The position numbers and the translations under genes are program-made. The notes under the pieces are model-generated. The model saw only the letters and a list, made by a program, of their open reading frames with translations, was not told the origin of the DNA and searched no databases. Source: a virus. From it: a DNA stretch of 24,980 nt. The stretch covers positions 1 to 24,980 of the IMG/VR virus record IMGVR_UViG_3300015171_000030; one strand, written 5' to 3'. How positions within the stretch are numbered: position 1 is the first letter of the stretch; every line of letters begins with the position of its first letter. Positions 16,346-23,417 of the stretch are shown here, piece after piece.

Positions 16346-17176
16346 TTAGACCATACCACGAGGACGACGCTGCAAACCTAGCGAGGTCGGATCCTTGTGG
16401 TATGCGTCAATGAACTTGTCCATCGGAAGATCTTCGGCCTTTGTTTTCCCTGCATTAGTCGGGCGCACGCCGCCCGGAGGAGAACCAAGACCACCAGTTG
16501 CAGCTGAAACGAATTGATTGCCGTAACGAGCCGGGTCATCACGCATAGCCTTGACGACTTCGGCAGGAGTCAGTTCAACTTCTACTGGCTTACCGTCTTG
16601 AACAAGCTTGTGCTTGACCTTGACGATCTGCCGTCCAGTTGGCTTACCCTCTGTATCCACCTCAGGAGCCATTCGCGACTTGCTCCGAAGTAGGTCTGCC
16701 ATCTGCTGTGAGTCGAAGACATCTGATGCAGTCACAGCCCCAAGGATTTCGCGTTCAATCTTCTCCTCCTTATAGGTATTGAAGATAAGATCGCGTTCCT
16801 CAGAAACCTTCTTAAGCTGATCAGCGTGCTCTCTCTTAGCCTTCTCAGCAGCAACCTTAGCCTGCTCTTCCTTTGAAAGAGATGCGACACGAATCTCTTC
16901 CAGACGAGTTTCGAGAGCTTCCTTCTCTTGCTTGGTCAGGTTGAATTCCTGAACTTGCTTAGTAAGCTGCTCTCGCTCACGTGCTGCCTTAGACTTCTCC
17001 TCTGCTACCCTCTTAGCAACAATTGCGTCGACATCCTTTTGCGAAAAGGACGGCGGCGGAGGAGGCGGAGGCGGAGGCGGAGGCGGAGGCGGCTGATCGT
17101 TAGGCTTGTCAGCAGGCTCATCATTGAAGACTGGAAAGAACACTTTTGAAAACATTTCCTTGGCTGAAAACTGCAT
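16346..17176 (-). CDS. Capsid scaffolding protein
   Basis: This 276-residue protein lies directly before the coat gene, where scaffolds are found. Residues 1-20 carry a motif shared with the coat N-terminus (M.FS.K..F ... (F/Y)PVF). Residues 29-42 are 14 consecutive prolines. Residues ~45-150 are a highly charged helix typical of scaffolds (KRVAEEKSKAAREREQLTKQ; KAKREHADQLKKVSEERDLI). Residues ~195-230 include strand-like KHKLVQDGKPVEVELTPAEV and the basic end RRPRGMV could contact coat protein. No protease motif is seen. A 117-base leader precedes it, the longest gap between structural genes, and might hold a promoter, though no good consensus was found. Confidence 0.82.
   Translation of the reverse strand: MQFSAKEMFSKVFFPVFNDEPADKPNDQPPPPPPPPPPPPPPSFSQKDVDAIVAKRVAEEKSKAAREREQLTKQVQEFNLTKQEKEALETRLEEIRVASLSKEEQAKVAAEKAKREHADQLKKVSEERDLIFNTYKEEKIEREILGAVTASDVFDSQQMADLLRSKSRMAPEVDTEGKPTGRQIVKVKHKLVQDGKPVEVELTPAEVVKAMRDDPARYGNQFVSAATGGLGSPPGGVRPTNAGKTKAEDLPMDKFIDAYHKDPTSLGLQRRPRGMV
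17051..17092 (-). repeat. (AGGCGG)n microsatellite encoding 14 prolines
   Basis: Forty-two bases made mainly of alternating agg and cgg triplets on the plus strand encode a run of 14 prolines in the scaffold. The regular six-base unit invites slippage, and length changes in multiples of three would preserve the frame. Confidence 0.9.
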
Positions 17177-17293
17177 TTGTCTACTTTCTCACCGCTACTT
17201 ATTTGAGGCACAAGTTGTCCCAAGCGTAGCTTATTGGGCTTGTTCGCCAGTTAACAAGTTCACGTATCATCTAAATCTGGCTAGGTCTAGATG

Positions 17294-18004
17294 CTACTGG
17301 AAAGATTGAGAAGGTCCAAGTTTGTATGAGTCTCGAAGCATCCGAATCTCATTAGGATCCCTAAAGAATGGCAAGAGACAGTGCCAAGCTTGAAGACTAG
17401 GAATACCTGCTAAGATGTGAGGTTGAGCAAAACTACGCTCATAAGTCGTCCGAACATCACCCAAACTTTGACCAGTTGTATTCACGTTTTCTGCTTCAAT
17501 TGACGGATCAGCACCATCAAGAAAAGCATAGGCTAATTCACAAGTAGCCTTTAGAATACCTTGAGGCACAACTGAATCTGTTCCTCTTGGAAATTGACGT
17601 GTCTGATAGATAGTTAATGGATCTCCATCAGCAGTTGCAACTTGTAATCCTGGAGACGCAATAACAATACCAGTGGTATTGCCTGCTGTCTCCGTGTGAG
17701 ATACTACTGCATATGTATATCCATCTAATTGAAAGAGCGATGCATTTGGAACAACACCAGTTCCAGAAACTACTAATGATGTTGTTCCAAGTGGCTGAAT
17801 GCCAGTAGCAAGTAATCTAAGTTGCTTACTTGCCATCACTCCAGCAAATTTAAGTCTATCAATAGCCTCTGACGCAGTATAAAGAGCAGCCGTCTTATCA
17901 GATGAGCTACTGTCATCCCAAGCAGTATGTGGCCAACGAGTAGCCATATATACATCAGCAGACGTTACGTCAATGTAAGGAGCAACAATAGTAATAAGTG
18001 TCAT
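17294..18004 (-). CDS. DnaT-like / head-tail connector protein with beta insert
   Basis: This 236-residue protein starts with the pattern of phage 'putative DnaT-like' or head-tail connector proteins: VTSADVYMATRWPHTAWDDS (~13-32), followed by DKTAALYTASEAIDRLKFAG (~36-55), in which residues of the type A...TRW..AWD and AL..AS..ID are conserved. Residues ~72-134 are an inserted beta-rich domain similar to one in the coat protein (shared GNTTGI). The C-terminal part resumes the helical fold (QGILKATCELAYAFLDGADP, ~148-167), and LQAWHCLLPFF near the end is typical of connectors. DnaT annotation in databases is by similarity; head-tail joining is the more likely role here. Placement before the scaffold rather than after the coat is less usual. 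Confidence 0.65.
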   Translation of the reverse strand: MTLITIVAPYIDVTSADVYMATRWPHTAWDDSSSSDKTAALYTASEAIDRLKFAGVMASKQLRLLATGIQPLGTTSLVVSGTGVVPNASLFQLDGYTYAVVSHTETAGNTTGIVIASPGLQVATADGDPLTIYQTRQFPRGTDSVVPQGILKATCELAYAFLDGADPSIEAENVNTTGQSLGDVRTTYERSFAQPHILAGIPSLQAWHCLLPFFRDPNEIRMLRDSYKLGPSQSFQ

Positions 18005-18032
18005 AGGTAAAATACTCCATTATCTTTAGGGA

Positions 18033-19889
18033 TCATTTACCTTGACCTCTCGTCTTATCAGATACTACTTGTTCCTTAGTAGTGTCTCTAGACTTTGCTT
18101 TTTCTGCTGCTGCATCCTTAGTTGGACTAGCTGACTGGTCAGCTAGTCCTCTTGCAGCACCGGCTCCTTGAGTCCCAGGAGGATTATCCGGTGTTTGAGC
18201 AGCAGCAATTCTTGCAAGGCGTTCAGCATGATCTGCCTTAGCCTTCTCAGCCTCACCTGGACCATATCCACGAAGCTTAGATGCTGTCCCAAGTGAAACC
18301 AAGCCATTTTCAAGATCCTGAACAATAGTATTTGAGTCAGTTGTCATGGCCTGAGCAGCATCGATCTCAGATCTAATCTTTTCCATGACTTCATTCGGAA
18401 TCTTATGTGCAAGAAGCCTAAAAGCAATCTGCTTTGCAATTTCCTTCTGATAAGTCGTTGAAGGAACAACGGGGAGTTGTTCGGCAAGTTCTTTTGCGGC
18501 CTTCCGACGCTCCTCGTCAGTTGTGAGCGAATAGTTGGTCGGATATTGGATTGTCGCGACATCGCTAGACCCTTCATATACTGACCAATAGTAAGCTATT
18601 CTTCGCTCCATCTTCTCAAGTTCATGCCCGATAACACTTAGTCCGTTCTCAAGGGCACTATTGTCTTGCATCTTTGACTCAGCCGATGCCTTAGCTGGAT
18701 CAAGTCTGCTGACACTAAGATGAACAAGTTCTCGGATCTCAGCCTTCATCGTAGCTTGCTTCTCCATAGAAGCTTTAAGCGGCTCAGATGATGGATGAAT
18801 AAATCCAGGTCTCTCAAGCCCGAATCCGTATCGCCGACCATAACTTACACCAGTACGAGCAGTTGGTGTAGTTGATGTAACAGCGGCTACTTGTTCGGCT
18901 TGTGCCTTAGCAACTTGACCTTGGAGATCGGCAGTTGGCACCGAGTTACTGAGAATGTTGTCTGTTTCACGAAGATGGTCTGATTGAACTCGCGTATCTC
19001 GCTGTTCAGTGTAAAATGGATAATTGGCCTTAACTGAGAAATCAACGTCACTTGAGGCCATGTTCATCATACAGATGCCGTAATCAGCAATATCGACCAT
19101 CATACTATGGTCAAGCTGACCGACTACGAATGGAATTTCTCTTAACAGAGTCTTAATTGGTTGGGCCATTGTCAACTCAATGCCATTGGCATCTATTGAT
19201 GTTCCGGCATGATTGTAATAAGAAACATACATATAGCCGTCATTTGGATCAATGTAAAGTAGTTTGAATTTCTCTGCCCAATTAAGTGGCAATCCAGAAA
19301 TCGGATCTATATTATGTGACCACTCTCTTAAGAGTAGTTGCCTAAATCTACGATTTTGGTATCCATCCATCCAAGTCCATGATCGAATATCTTCGGCCCA
19401 AAAGACTTGAAGATAAGGATGTTTGTTTCCTTTATCAGCAAGAGTTATACCTTCTAACGGAGGCATCTCACAATATACGCCAACCTTACCTTTTACAAGA
19501 AGTTCACAAAGAACTTCTCGCGAAAGAAAGCCATTCATAGTAGAATCAAGCAAATCTACTCCACCTAATTCTCCGCGAGATGCTCTCTTAAATGTATCTG
19601 GCCCACCAGTTCTAGTCACGTCGCACATTCTTTGCGCAACGGCATATTTTATTTCGTCCAGTGCTTGCTTAGGAAAAGCAGGCACGTAAGTCATCTCTTT
19701 TCGCGAATTAAAATCTGCTAAGTCTTCGCGAATTGAGAACTGTTTTAAGTATCGATTAATCATTGGCAGTCCGCCACCATAGACAATACGATACTTCTCC
19801 CAAAGTATCATAGAGTCTAGAGTTTCAGGGTGCGTAACCGCATCAATACTACGCGGCAATGTATCAGGCATCCCTGCTAGGCTTACCAT
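18033..19889 (-). CDS. Portal protein
   Basis: This 618-residue protein forms, by inference, the dodecameric ring for DNA entry. Its size and place between terminase and scaffold fit. The N-terminal part (SMILWEKYRIVYGGGLPMIN; YAVAQRMCDVTR) and the central PYLQVFWAEDIRSWTWMD (~158-175) resemble DUF4055-type portals by eye. The segment VGQLDHSMMVDIADYGICMM (~253-272) is the stem-like helix region, and HELEKMERRIAYYW (~424-437) a crown-side helix. The C-terminus is charged, low-complexity and disordered (KDAAAEKAKSRDTTKEQ), with an intragenic hairpin in its DNA. ATG abuts the TAA of the HNH gene, so translation is likely coupled. An internal start at Met7 cannot be excluded. Confidence 0.85.
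   Translation of the reverse strand: MVSLAGMPDTLPRSIDAVTHPETLDSMILWEKYRIVYGGGLPMINRYLKQFSIREDLADFNSRKEMTYVPAFPKQALDEIKYAVAQRMCDVTRTGGPDTFKRASRGELGGVDLLDSTMNGFLSREVLCELLVKGKVGVYCEMPPLEGITLADKGNKHPYLQVFWAEDIRSWTWMDGYQNRRFRQLLLREWSHNIDPISGLPLNWAEKFKLLYIDPNDGYMYVSYYNHAGTSIDANGIELTMAQPIKTLLREIPFVVGQLDHSMMVDIADYGICMMNMASSDVDFSVKANYPFYTEQRDTRVQSDHLRETDNILSNSVPTADLQGQVAKAQAEQVAAVTSTTPTARTGVSYGRRYGFGLERPGFIHPSSEPLKASMEKQATMKAEIRELVHLSVSRLDPAKASAESKMQDNSALENGLSVIGHELEKMERRIAYYWSVYEGSSDVATIQYPTNYSLTTDEERRKAAKELAEQLPVVPSTTYQKEIAKQIAFRLLAHKIPNEVMEKIRSEIDAAQAMTTDSNTIVQDLENGLVSLGTASKLRGYGPGEAEKAKADHAERLARIAAAQTPDNPPGTQGAGAARGLADQSASPTKDAAAEKAKSRDTTKEQVVSDKTRGQGK
18124..18149 (-). other. Intragenic stem-loop near portal 3' end
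   Basis: An 11-bp perfect stem (18124-18134 with 18139-18149) closes a four-base loop inside the codons for the disordered portal tail. It has no T-run. It could be incidental or influence translation or stability of the mRNA. Confidence 0.45.
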
Positions 19890-20369
19890 TTAATCTTTAC
19901 TCCGAACACAATTATAGGTTATTTCCATTTGCCTACGTGCAGCTTCTGCTTCTTCTTGATTATCGAATCTCTTTGTGTATCTCTCACGACCTATTTTAAG
20001 CGAAGCCTTCCACTTATTTCTTTCAGAGTCATAAATTACACCAGGGTATCCTGATGTGTTATTCTTAGGTATTCCTCTATTAATTTGATTAAATGTATGG
20101 GTAACAATCTTAAGATTAGTTTCTTGATTGTCTAGTCCATTGCGATTATAGTGGTCTATTTCATATCCTTTAGGGATTAATTTACCAGCAAGTCTTATTA
20201 CTTCATAGTGCATAAATAAATGGGAACTAATTCTAGAAGACCCTGAACCAGTATGAAATGAATTAGAGACATACTTACCATTTACGTGCCAAGTATATTT
20301 GATTAACTCATCATAATATTTATCATCTACTAAAGCAAATTCGCCTTTAGTAAGTGCAATCTGCCTCAT
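19890..20369 (-). CDS. HNH homing endonuclease with AP2 DNA-binding domain
   Basis: This 159-residue protein has the standard layout of a free-standing phage HNH endonuclease: N-terminal domain (MRQIALTKGEFALVDDKYYD), HNH core YEIDHYNRNGLDNQETNLKI (~69-88) with the metal-binding His and Asn, and an AP2-type DNA-binding domain (NTSGYPGVIYDSERNKWKAS, ~104-123, through FDNQEEAEAARRQ). It nicks or cuts DNA near its insertion site and spreads by gene conversion; it could also assist packaging when next to terminase, as seen for some HNH proteins. It lies between the Cys-rich mini-gene and the portal, its stop touching the portal start. A partial paralogue lies at 20903-21049. Confidence 0.9.
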   Translation of the reverse strand: MRQIALTKGEFALVDDKYYDELIKYTWHVNGKYVSNSFHTGSGSSRISSHLFMHYEVIRLAGKLIPKGYEIDHYNRNGLDNQETNLKIVTHTFNQINRGIPKNNTSGYPGVIYDSERNKWKASLKIGRERYTKRFDNQEEAEAARRQMEITYNCVRSKD

Positions 20370-20469
20370 TGTCGACTATCTCCGCAAACCAGTAACGAAA
20401 TGCACATTCGCGACAACAAAATACTCGTCTACACGGTCTATCGCACGCCCAACATCTTTTAAGCAACAT
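20347..20469 (-). CDS. Cys-rich 40-residue mini-protein
   Basis: This 40-residue ORF is open from an ATG 3 bases after the lipoprotein stop to a TAA 23 bases inside the HNH gene. Its residues 6-22 have the pattern C-x2-C-x3-C-x5-CC-x2-C (CWACDRPCRRVFCCREC), which looks like a zinc-ribbon or 'treble clef' knuckle pair. The rest is FRYWFAEIVDNEADCTY. No strong ribosome site precedes it, so termination-reinitiation from the lipoprotein stop is the likely mode of translation. Small zinc-knuckle proteins occur in many phages and plasmids, often without known role. It may be DNA- or RNA-binding. Confidence 0.55.
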   Translation of the reverse strand: MLLKRCWACDRPCRRVFCCRECAFRYWFAEIVDNEADCTY

Positions 20470-20472
20470 AAA

Positions 20473-20820
20473 TCACTTAGGCCAAGGGGCTATTGTTCCC
20501 TGAGGATAGTAGATGTGGAATACTTCAGAATCCCGATACTCAGGAGAAGACCACACACGACCAAACTGACCGAAAGCAAGTGCATCAACTTGGAAACCAT
20601 CCGGAAAACCATGAGTATCAAATAATCCAACGCCTTGACTTGGGATAGTCTGTTGCTCTGAGCCGCTGATACTTGATCCGTGCCACCAAGTTACTGTTAC
20701 ACTTGCCGGATAACCTATATCTTGGTTATGCACGGCCACATCAAAGTGATGACTATGTGGCCTGTAGCTAGGATTTGGCCCGCAAGCTGTTAGGAGAAGT
20801 AGTAAGATGAGCCATTTCAC
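20473..20820 (-). CDS. Phage-encoded lipoprotein
   Basis: This 115-residue protein starts with GTG, with GGGAGG five bases upstream. It has a short lipoprotein signal (MKWLILLLLLTACGPNPSYR): Lys2, a Leu-rich core and lipobox L-T-A-C with Cys13 as the probable lipidation site. The mature ~103 residues are Pro/Gly/His/Tyr-rich and strand-like (VTVTWWHGSSISG, FHIYYPQGTIAPWPK). Known lipoproteins in phages include outer spanins and superinfection exclusion proteins (T5 Llp type). It is larger than typical outer spanins and has no Pro-rich linker like Rz1. The start overlaps the end of the 29-residue membrane peptide (GTGA). Exclusion or envelope modification is a hypothesis. Confidence 0.75.
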   Translation of the reverse strand: MKWLILLLLLTACGPNPSYRPHSHHFDVAVHNQDIGYPASVTVTWWHGSSISGSEQQTIPSQGVGLFDTHGFPDGFQVDALAFGQFGRVWSSPEYRDSEVFHIYYPQGTIAPWPK

Positions 20821-20906
20821 GTATTCCTCCCAAACATGAATCCTAAGACAAATGCAACTAATCCAGTTAGAACCATATAAGTGATAGCATCAATGAACTG
20901 GATCAT
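20817..20906 (-). CDS. 29-residue membrane peptide
   Basis: This very short ORF encodes 29 residues with one hydrophobic segment (ITYMVLTGLVAFVLGFMFG, ~8-26) and a polar end GRNT. Its ATG overlaps the TGA of the 48-residue ORF (ATGA), and its TGA overlaps the GTG of the lipoprotein (GTGA). Double coupling and a membrane composition over the entire length support a real gene. A partner of the lipoprotein, a small holin-type peptide or a membrane-stress peptide are all possible. Confidence 0.6.
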   Translation of the reverse strand: MIQFIDAITYMVLTGLVAFVLGFMFGRNT

Positions 20907-21049
20907 TTAGTCACTTGACAGTATTCAGAAACTCCATAAGTTCTAATACGGTAACCAAGATCAAAACGCCACTCATACTGATTTAGTTCATCAAAATACT
21001 TATCATCAACAAGGGCGCGTTTTCCTTGTGTTAGAATTATCTCACGCAT
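20903..21049 (-). CDS. HNH-endonuclease N-terminal domain fragment
   Basis: This 48-residue ORF starts one base after the large terminase stop (TAACATG). Its first 28 residues match the N-terminus of the nearby HNH endonuclease: MR(E/Q)I.LT(Q/K)G..ALVDDKY(F/Y)DEL..Y.W. After that it diverges (RFDLGYRIRTYGVSEYCQVTK) and stops, so the HNH core and AP2 domain are missing. Synonymous positions are largely different from the complete gene, so the copy is old, yet the frame is intact. It may be a decayed homing endonuclease or a retained small domain. Its stop overlaps the start of the membrane peptide. Confidence 0.65.
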   Translation of the reverse strand: MREIILTQGKRALVDDKYFDELNQYEWRFDLGYRIRTYGVSEYCQVTK

Positions 21050-21050
21050 G

Positions 21051-22718
21051 TTAAAAGACCTTCTCTCCAACATTCTCGTTACTCTGCATTCCGGCAGCGA
21101 ATACTAGAGCAATTTCACTATAAATACGTGCATGAGCCTGATGGTCCTGCTTATTATTTGCTGTTACGTAGTGATTAATTGGATTACCTGAGGAGTCTTT
21201 AGATGGCACTCTTACTATATTTTTTAGATGTTCGACGTATTCAAAGCCTATATTCTTTGGAATGGAGATGGTTTTCTGACGAAATCGACCTAGAGCCTGA
21301 TCAGCCCAGCTAGTTCGGTCTACCTTAACAATTGGTTCAGGCGAGTTAGCATCGACTTGACATTGCTTACCACTTAGTCCAACAACATAGATACAGAGGC
21401 GTACATATCCCATAAATCGCTGACTGAATTGATAAGCTGAGCGCCTATCTGGATGACAATCGATTACTGCCGACATAACTCGCCACTCACGCATAAGTGC
21501 ATCTAATTCATGCATATCTGCGCTTACCGGGATACCACCTGCATCTAAAACCTTAGCATGTGCAGTAGAATGGATGTCGTTGCCACGATACGCAGCTAAA
21601 GTCCACTCTACAACCTCATAATGACACTTACGACCTACGTCAATCCCAAGAGTTATGATCTTACCGCCCTTACGCGGGCACCTAGTAAGAAAGTCTCCCT
21701 TACAAGCTTGAATCATTTCATCTGAGATGCGTGCCCCAGCGACCTCGTGAGGCATACCCATCTTAGAATTGAAATACTCCTGCTCATCAGCTTCAGAAAC
21801 CTTAGCCCTTAAAAATGATGCCGCAATGTGTCCTGGTTTGATGGTAGTTGAGTAGCACTGGTTAATATAAAAAGTGCGTTTTGCTTTATCTGTGACACTT
21901 GGAACCCATTTACCGTGTCTTAACCACTCACTTTTAGTCTCATGATTAAGTTTGGCATTGCACTCTTTGCACTTTAGGTAAGAATCCATCACTAAAGTGG
22001 AGTCGGGGTCGTCGCCAATCACTTCTAAGCAATCGGCAGTTAATTCTGTTTGGCGGCTACAAGCTGGGCAAGGAAAGAAGAAGTGTTCCTGAGAACCTTC
22101 TCGATATTCCTTATTTATTCCCATATTATTCAGGACTGGCGTGGATGCCATCCATAACAGTTTTTCCTTTTGACCGCTCAAACGTTCCTTGGCAAGTGGA
22201 ACGTGATGCTGGTTCATTTCCTCAAGTTCATCGAGGATTACAACGGCAACCGGTATAGACTTAAGACCGGCGCGTGATTGGCTGCCGCGAATGTAGAAGT
22301 TTGCTCGTCCAGCTCGCTTGTGCCCAACGTTCTTAACATCAGAATACAGGCGAGTGAGGTGTGGAGAAAACTCAATAGCTGGATCGAAACGCGCAGCAGA
22401 GAATTGGCTAGCATCAGGAGTCTGATTAGGAAGGACGTAGAGAACATCACGTCCGAGAACATCATTATTGAACATACCAATGTTCAATAACATTTCAGAG
22501 ACTCCAAGCTGCGCGCCCTTTTGGGCTGCGTTTTCTTCAGCTTTAGAGTCTGCCATCTCACGGAGCCATGGGAAACGGTCGTGGCTCCAGGCGACTAAGT
22601 TGGCATCTTCCTTCATTATGCGACACGTCTCGGCCCATCTGGAACATGTAGTCAGGGATTGACGGACGAGTCCGGCTGAGAGTCTTTTGCGGAAATAATC
22701 TTCAAGAGACTCGCTCAT
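21051..22718 (-). CDS. Terminase large subunit, GpA family
   Basis: This 555-residue ATPase-nuclease packages phage DNA. The Walker A-like segment is at ~66-75 (QKGAQLGVSE), as in GpA-type terminases, with Walker B VAVVILDELEEM at ~157-168 and a coupling motif ASTP at ~191-194. Two CxxC pairs (C217/C220, C250/C253) form the zinc knuckle of this family. The nuclease domain begins IITLGIDVG at ~354-362, where the Asp is the first catalytic residue, followed by VIDCHPD near 415. C-terminal residues HQAHARIY contain conserved His residues. Length is slightly below the lambda protein (641). It is preceded 21 bases upstream by the DUF6527-like gene and followed after one base by the HNH fragment. 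Confidence 0.93.
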   Translation of the reverse strand: MSESLEDYFRKRLSAGLVRQSLTTCSRWAETCRIMKEDANLVAWSHDRFPWLREMADSKAEENAAQKGAQLGVSEMLLNIGMFNNDVLGRDVLYVLPNQTPDASQFSAARFDPAIEFSPHLTRLYSDVKNVGHKRAGRANFYIRGSQSRAGLKSIPVAVVILDELEEMNQHHVPLAKERLSGQKEKLLWMASTPVLNNMGINKEYREGSQEHFFFPCPACSRQTELTADCLEVIGDDPDSTLVMDSYLKCKECNAKLNHETKSEWLRHGKWVPSVTDKAKRTFYINQCYSTTIKPGHIAASFLRAKVSEADEQEYFNSKMGMPHEVAGARISDEMIQACKGDFLTRCPRKGGKIITLGIDVGRKCHYEVVEWTLAAYRGNDIHSTAHAKVLDAGGIPVSADMHELDALMREWRVMSAVIDCHPDRRSAYQFSQRFMGYVRLCIYVVGLSGKQCQVDANSPEPIVKVDRTSWADQALGRFRQKTISIPKNIGFEYVEHLKNIVRVPSKDSSGNPINHYVTANNKQDHQAHARIYSEIALVFAAGMQSNENVGEKVF

Positions 22719-22739
22719 AGATTCCTTGTTAGAGGCTAC

Positions 22740-23006
22740 TTAACAGTAGATTATTTGACCATTCTTGATGAAAAAGTGAGCACATTTTGTTAAAATTGAA
22801 GGATTAAGTGTTAAATCGTCCATATTTGTTCCATTAGGTGTCCAGCGACCAGGCGGTAAGATGTCTTTAGGAACTCCGACAAACCATAGCAGCCGTTCTT
22901 CTTGACCACAGGGGCACTCAATTATCACGCCCTGAGCATTAAGTCTTCTCTGACCGATTAGAGTATACTCACCTGTTAGACTCTGTAGTCTGATGAATTC
23001 GGCCAT
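22740..23006 (-). CDS. DUF6527-like small protein
   Basis: This 88-residue protein looks like the DUF6527 family found in phages and plasmids: CPCG near residues 31-34, followed by W, then GRWTPNG (~53-59), LTLNPSIL (~65-72) and C-H-F-F-I-K-N-G-Q-I at the end. The ordered Cys and His residues (C31, C33, C74, H76, C88) suggest metal binding. Function of the family is unknown. It overlaps the upstream membrane protein gene by 38 bases, a long overlap, and lies between it and the large terminase. Confidence 0.75.
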   Translation of the reverse strand: MAEFIRLQSLTGEYTLIGQRRLNAQGVIIECPCGQEERLLWFVGVPKDILPPGRWTPNGTNMDDLTLNPSILTKCAHFFIKNGQIIYC

Positions 23007-23232
23007 GGATCACCAGTCCTAGGTAAGTGCCTAGTGCTCCACCTAATGCATAAGCCACGACACCGGCCATTGAATTCTGTTCTTGTGTGACAACCCACAC
23101 ATAGTAGCCAAAAGTAGTAAGTATGCCGGAGATCATCGCAGCAAGTCCGGGCCGCTTGGCTGCAACGGCCCGAAGATAAAATGCACAGAGTATATCATGC
23201 ATCAAACCGAGGATAAATACTATGGCCAGCAT
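22969..23232 (-). CDS. Small membrane protein, DUF5698-like
   Basis: This 87-residue protein has three hydrophobic segments (~2-22, 30-48, 56-76) connected by short loops, with GGALGTYLGLVIHG at ~63-76. The layout resembles the short DUF5698/DUF2179-type membrane proteins that appear in many phages near packaging genes. The role is unknown; holin activity has been suggested only by topology. In frame, a TGA codon lies just upstream of ATG, so no longer start is possible. GGTGA sits close to the start as a weak ribosome site. It overlaps the DUF6527-like gene by 38 bases. Confidence 0.7.
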   Translation of the reverse strand: MLAIVFILGLMHDILCAFYLRAVAAKRPGLAAMISGILTTFGYYVWVVTQEQNSMAGVVAYALGGALGTYLGLVIHGRIHQTTESNR

Positions 23233-23243
23233 AAATCACCATG

Positions 23244-23417
23244 TTATTTCCTCGCAAAAATAATGTCTTTAGCCTCAGGGTTACTTAACATCATTGCTAA
23301 GTCACGTAATTTAGCAGAAATATTTTGGATATCTGGGTTGGGTCCACTTAATTCTGCAATGATGTCTCGCAACTCTAGCTTAATAGACCCCACCGTCTGT
23401 GTCAACTGATCCGGCAC
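23244..23417 (-). CDS. Hypothetical 57-residue helical protein
   Basis: This ORF starts with GTG, with a perfect GGAGG six bases upstream, inside the last codons of the secreted-protein gene, and ends 11 bases before the membrane-protein start. It fills an otherwise empty 150-base gap. The translation reads as an amphipathic helix-loop-helix: LTQTVGSIKLELRDIIAEL (5-23), then SGPNPDIQNISAKLRDLAMM and LSNPEAKDIIFARK. No family is recognised. A small DNA-binding or packaging accessory protein is possible. Evidence is the ribosome site, spacing and sensible composition. Confidence 0.7.
   Translation of the reverse strand: MPDQLTQTVGSIKLELRDIIAELSGPNPDIQNISAKLRDLAMMLSNPEAKDIIFARK

Noticed and set aside
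17177-17293. Promoter for the scaffold and coat genes in the 117-base leader
   Set aside because: Only weak hexamer matches were found (TTGTTA with a poor -10); not enough to call.
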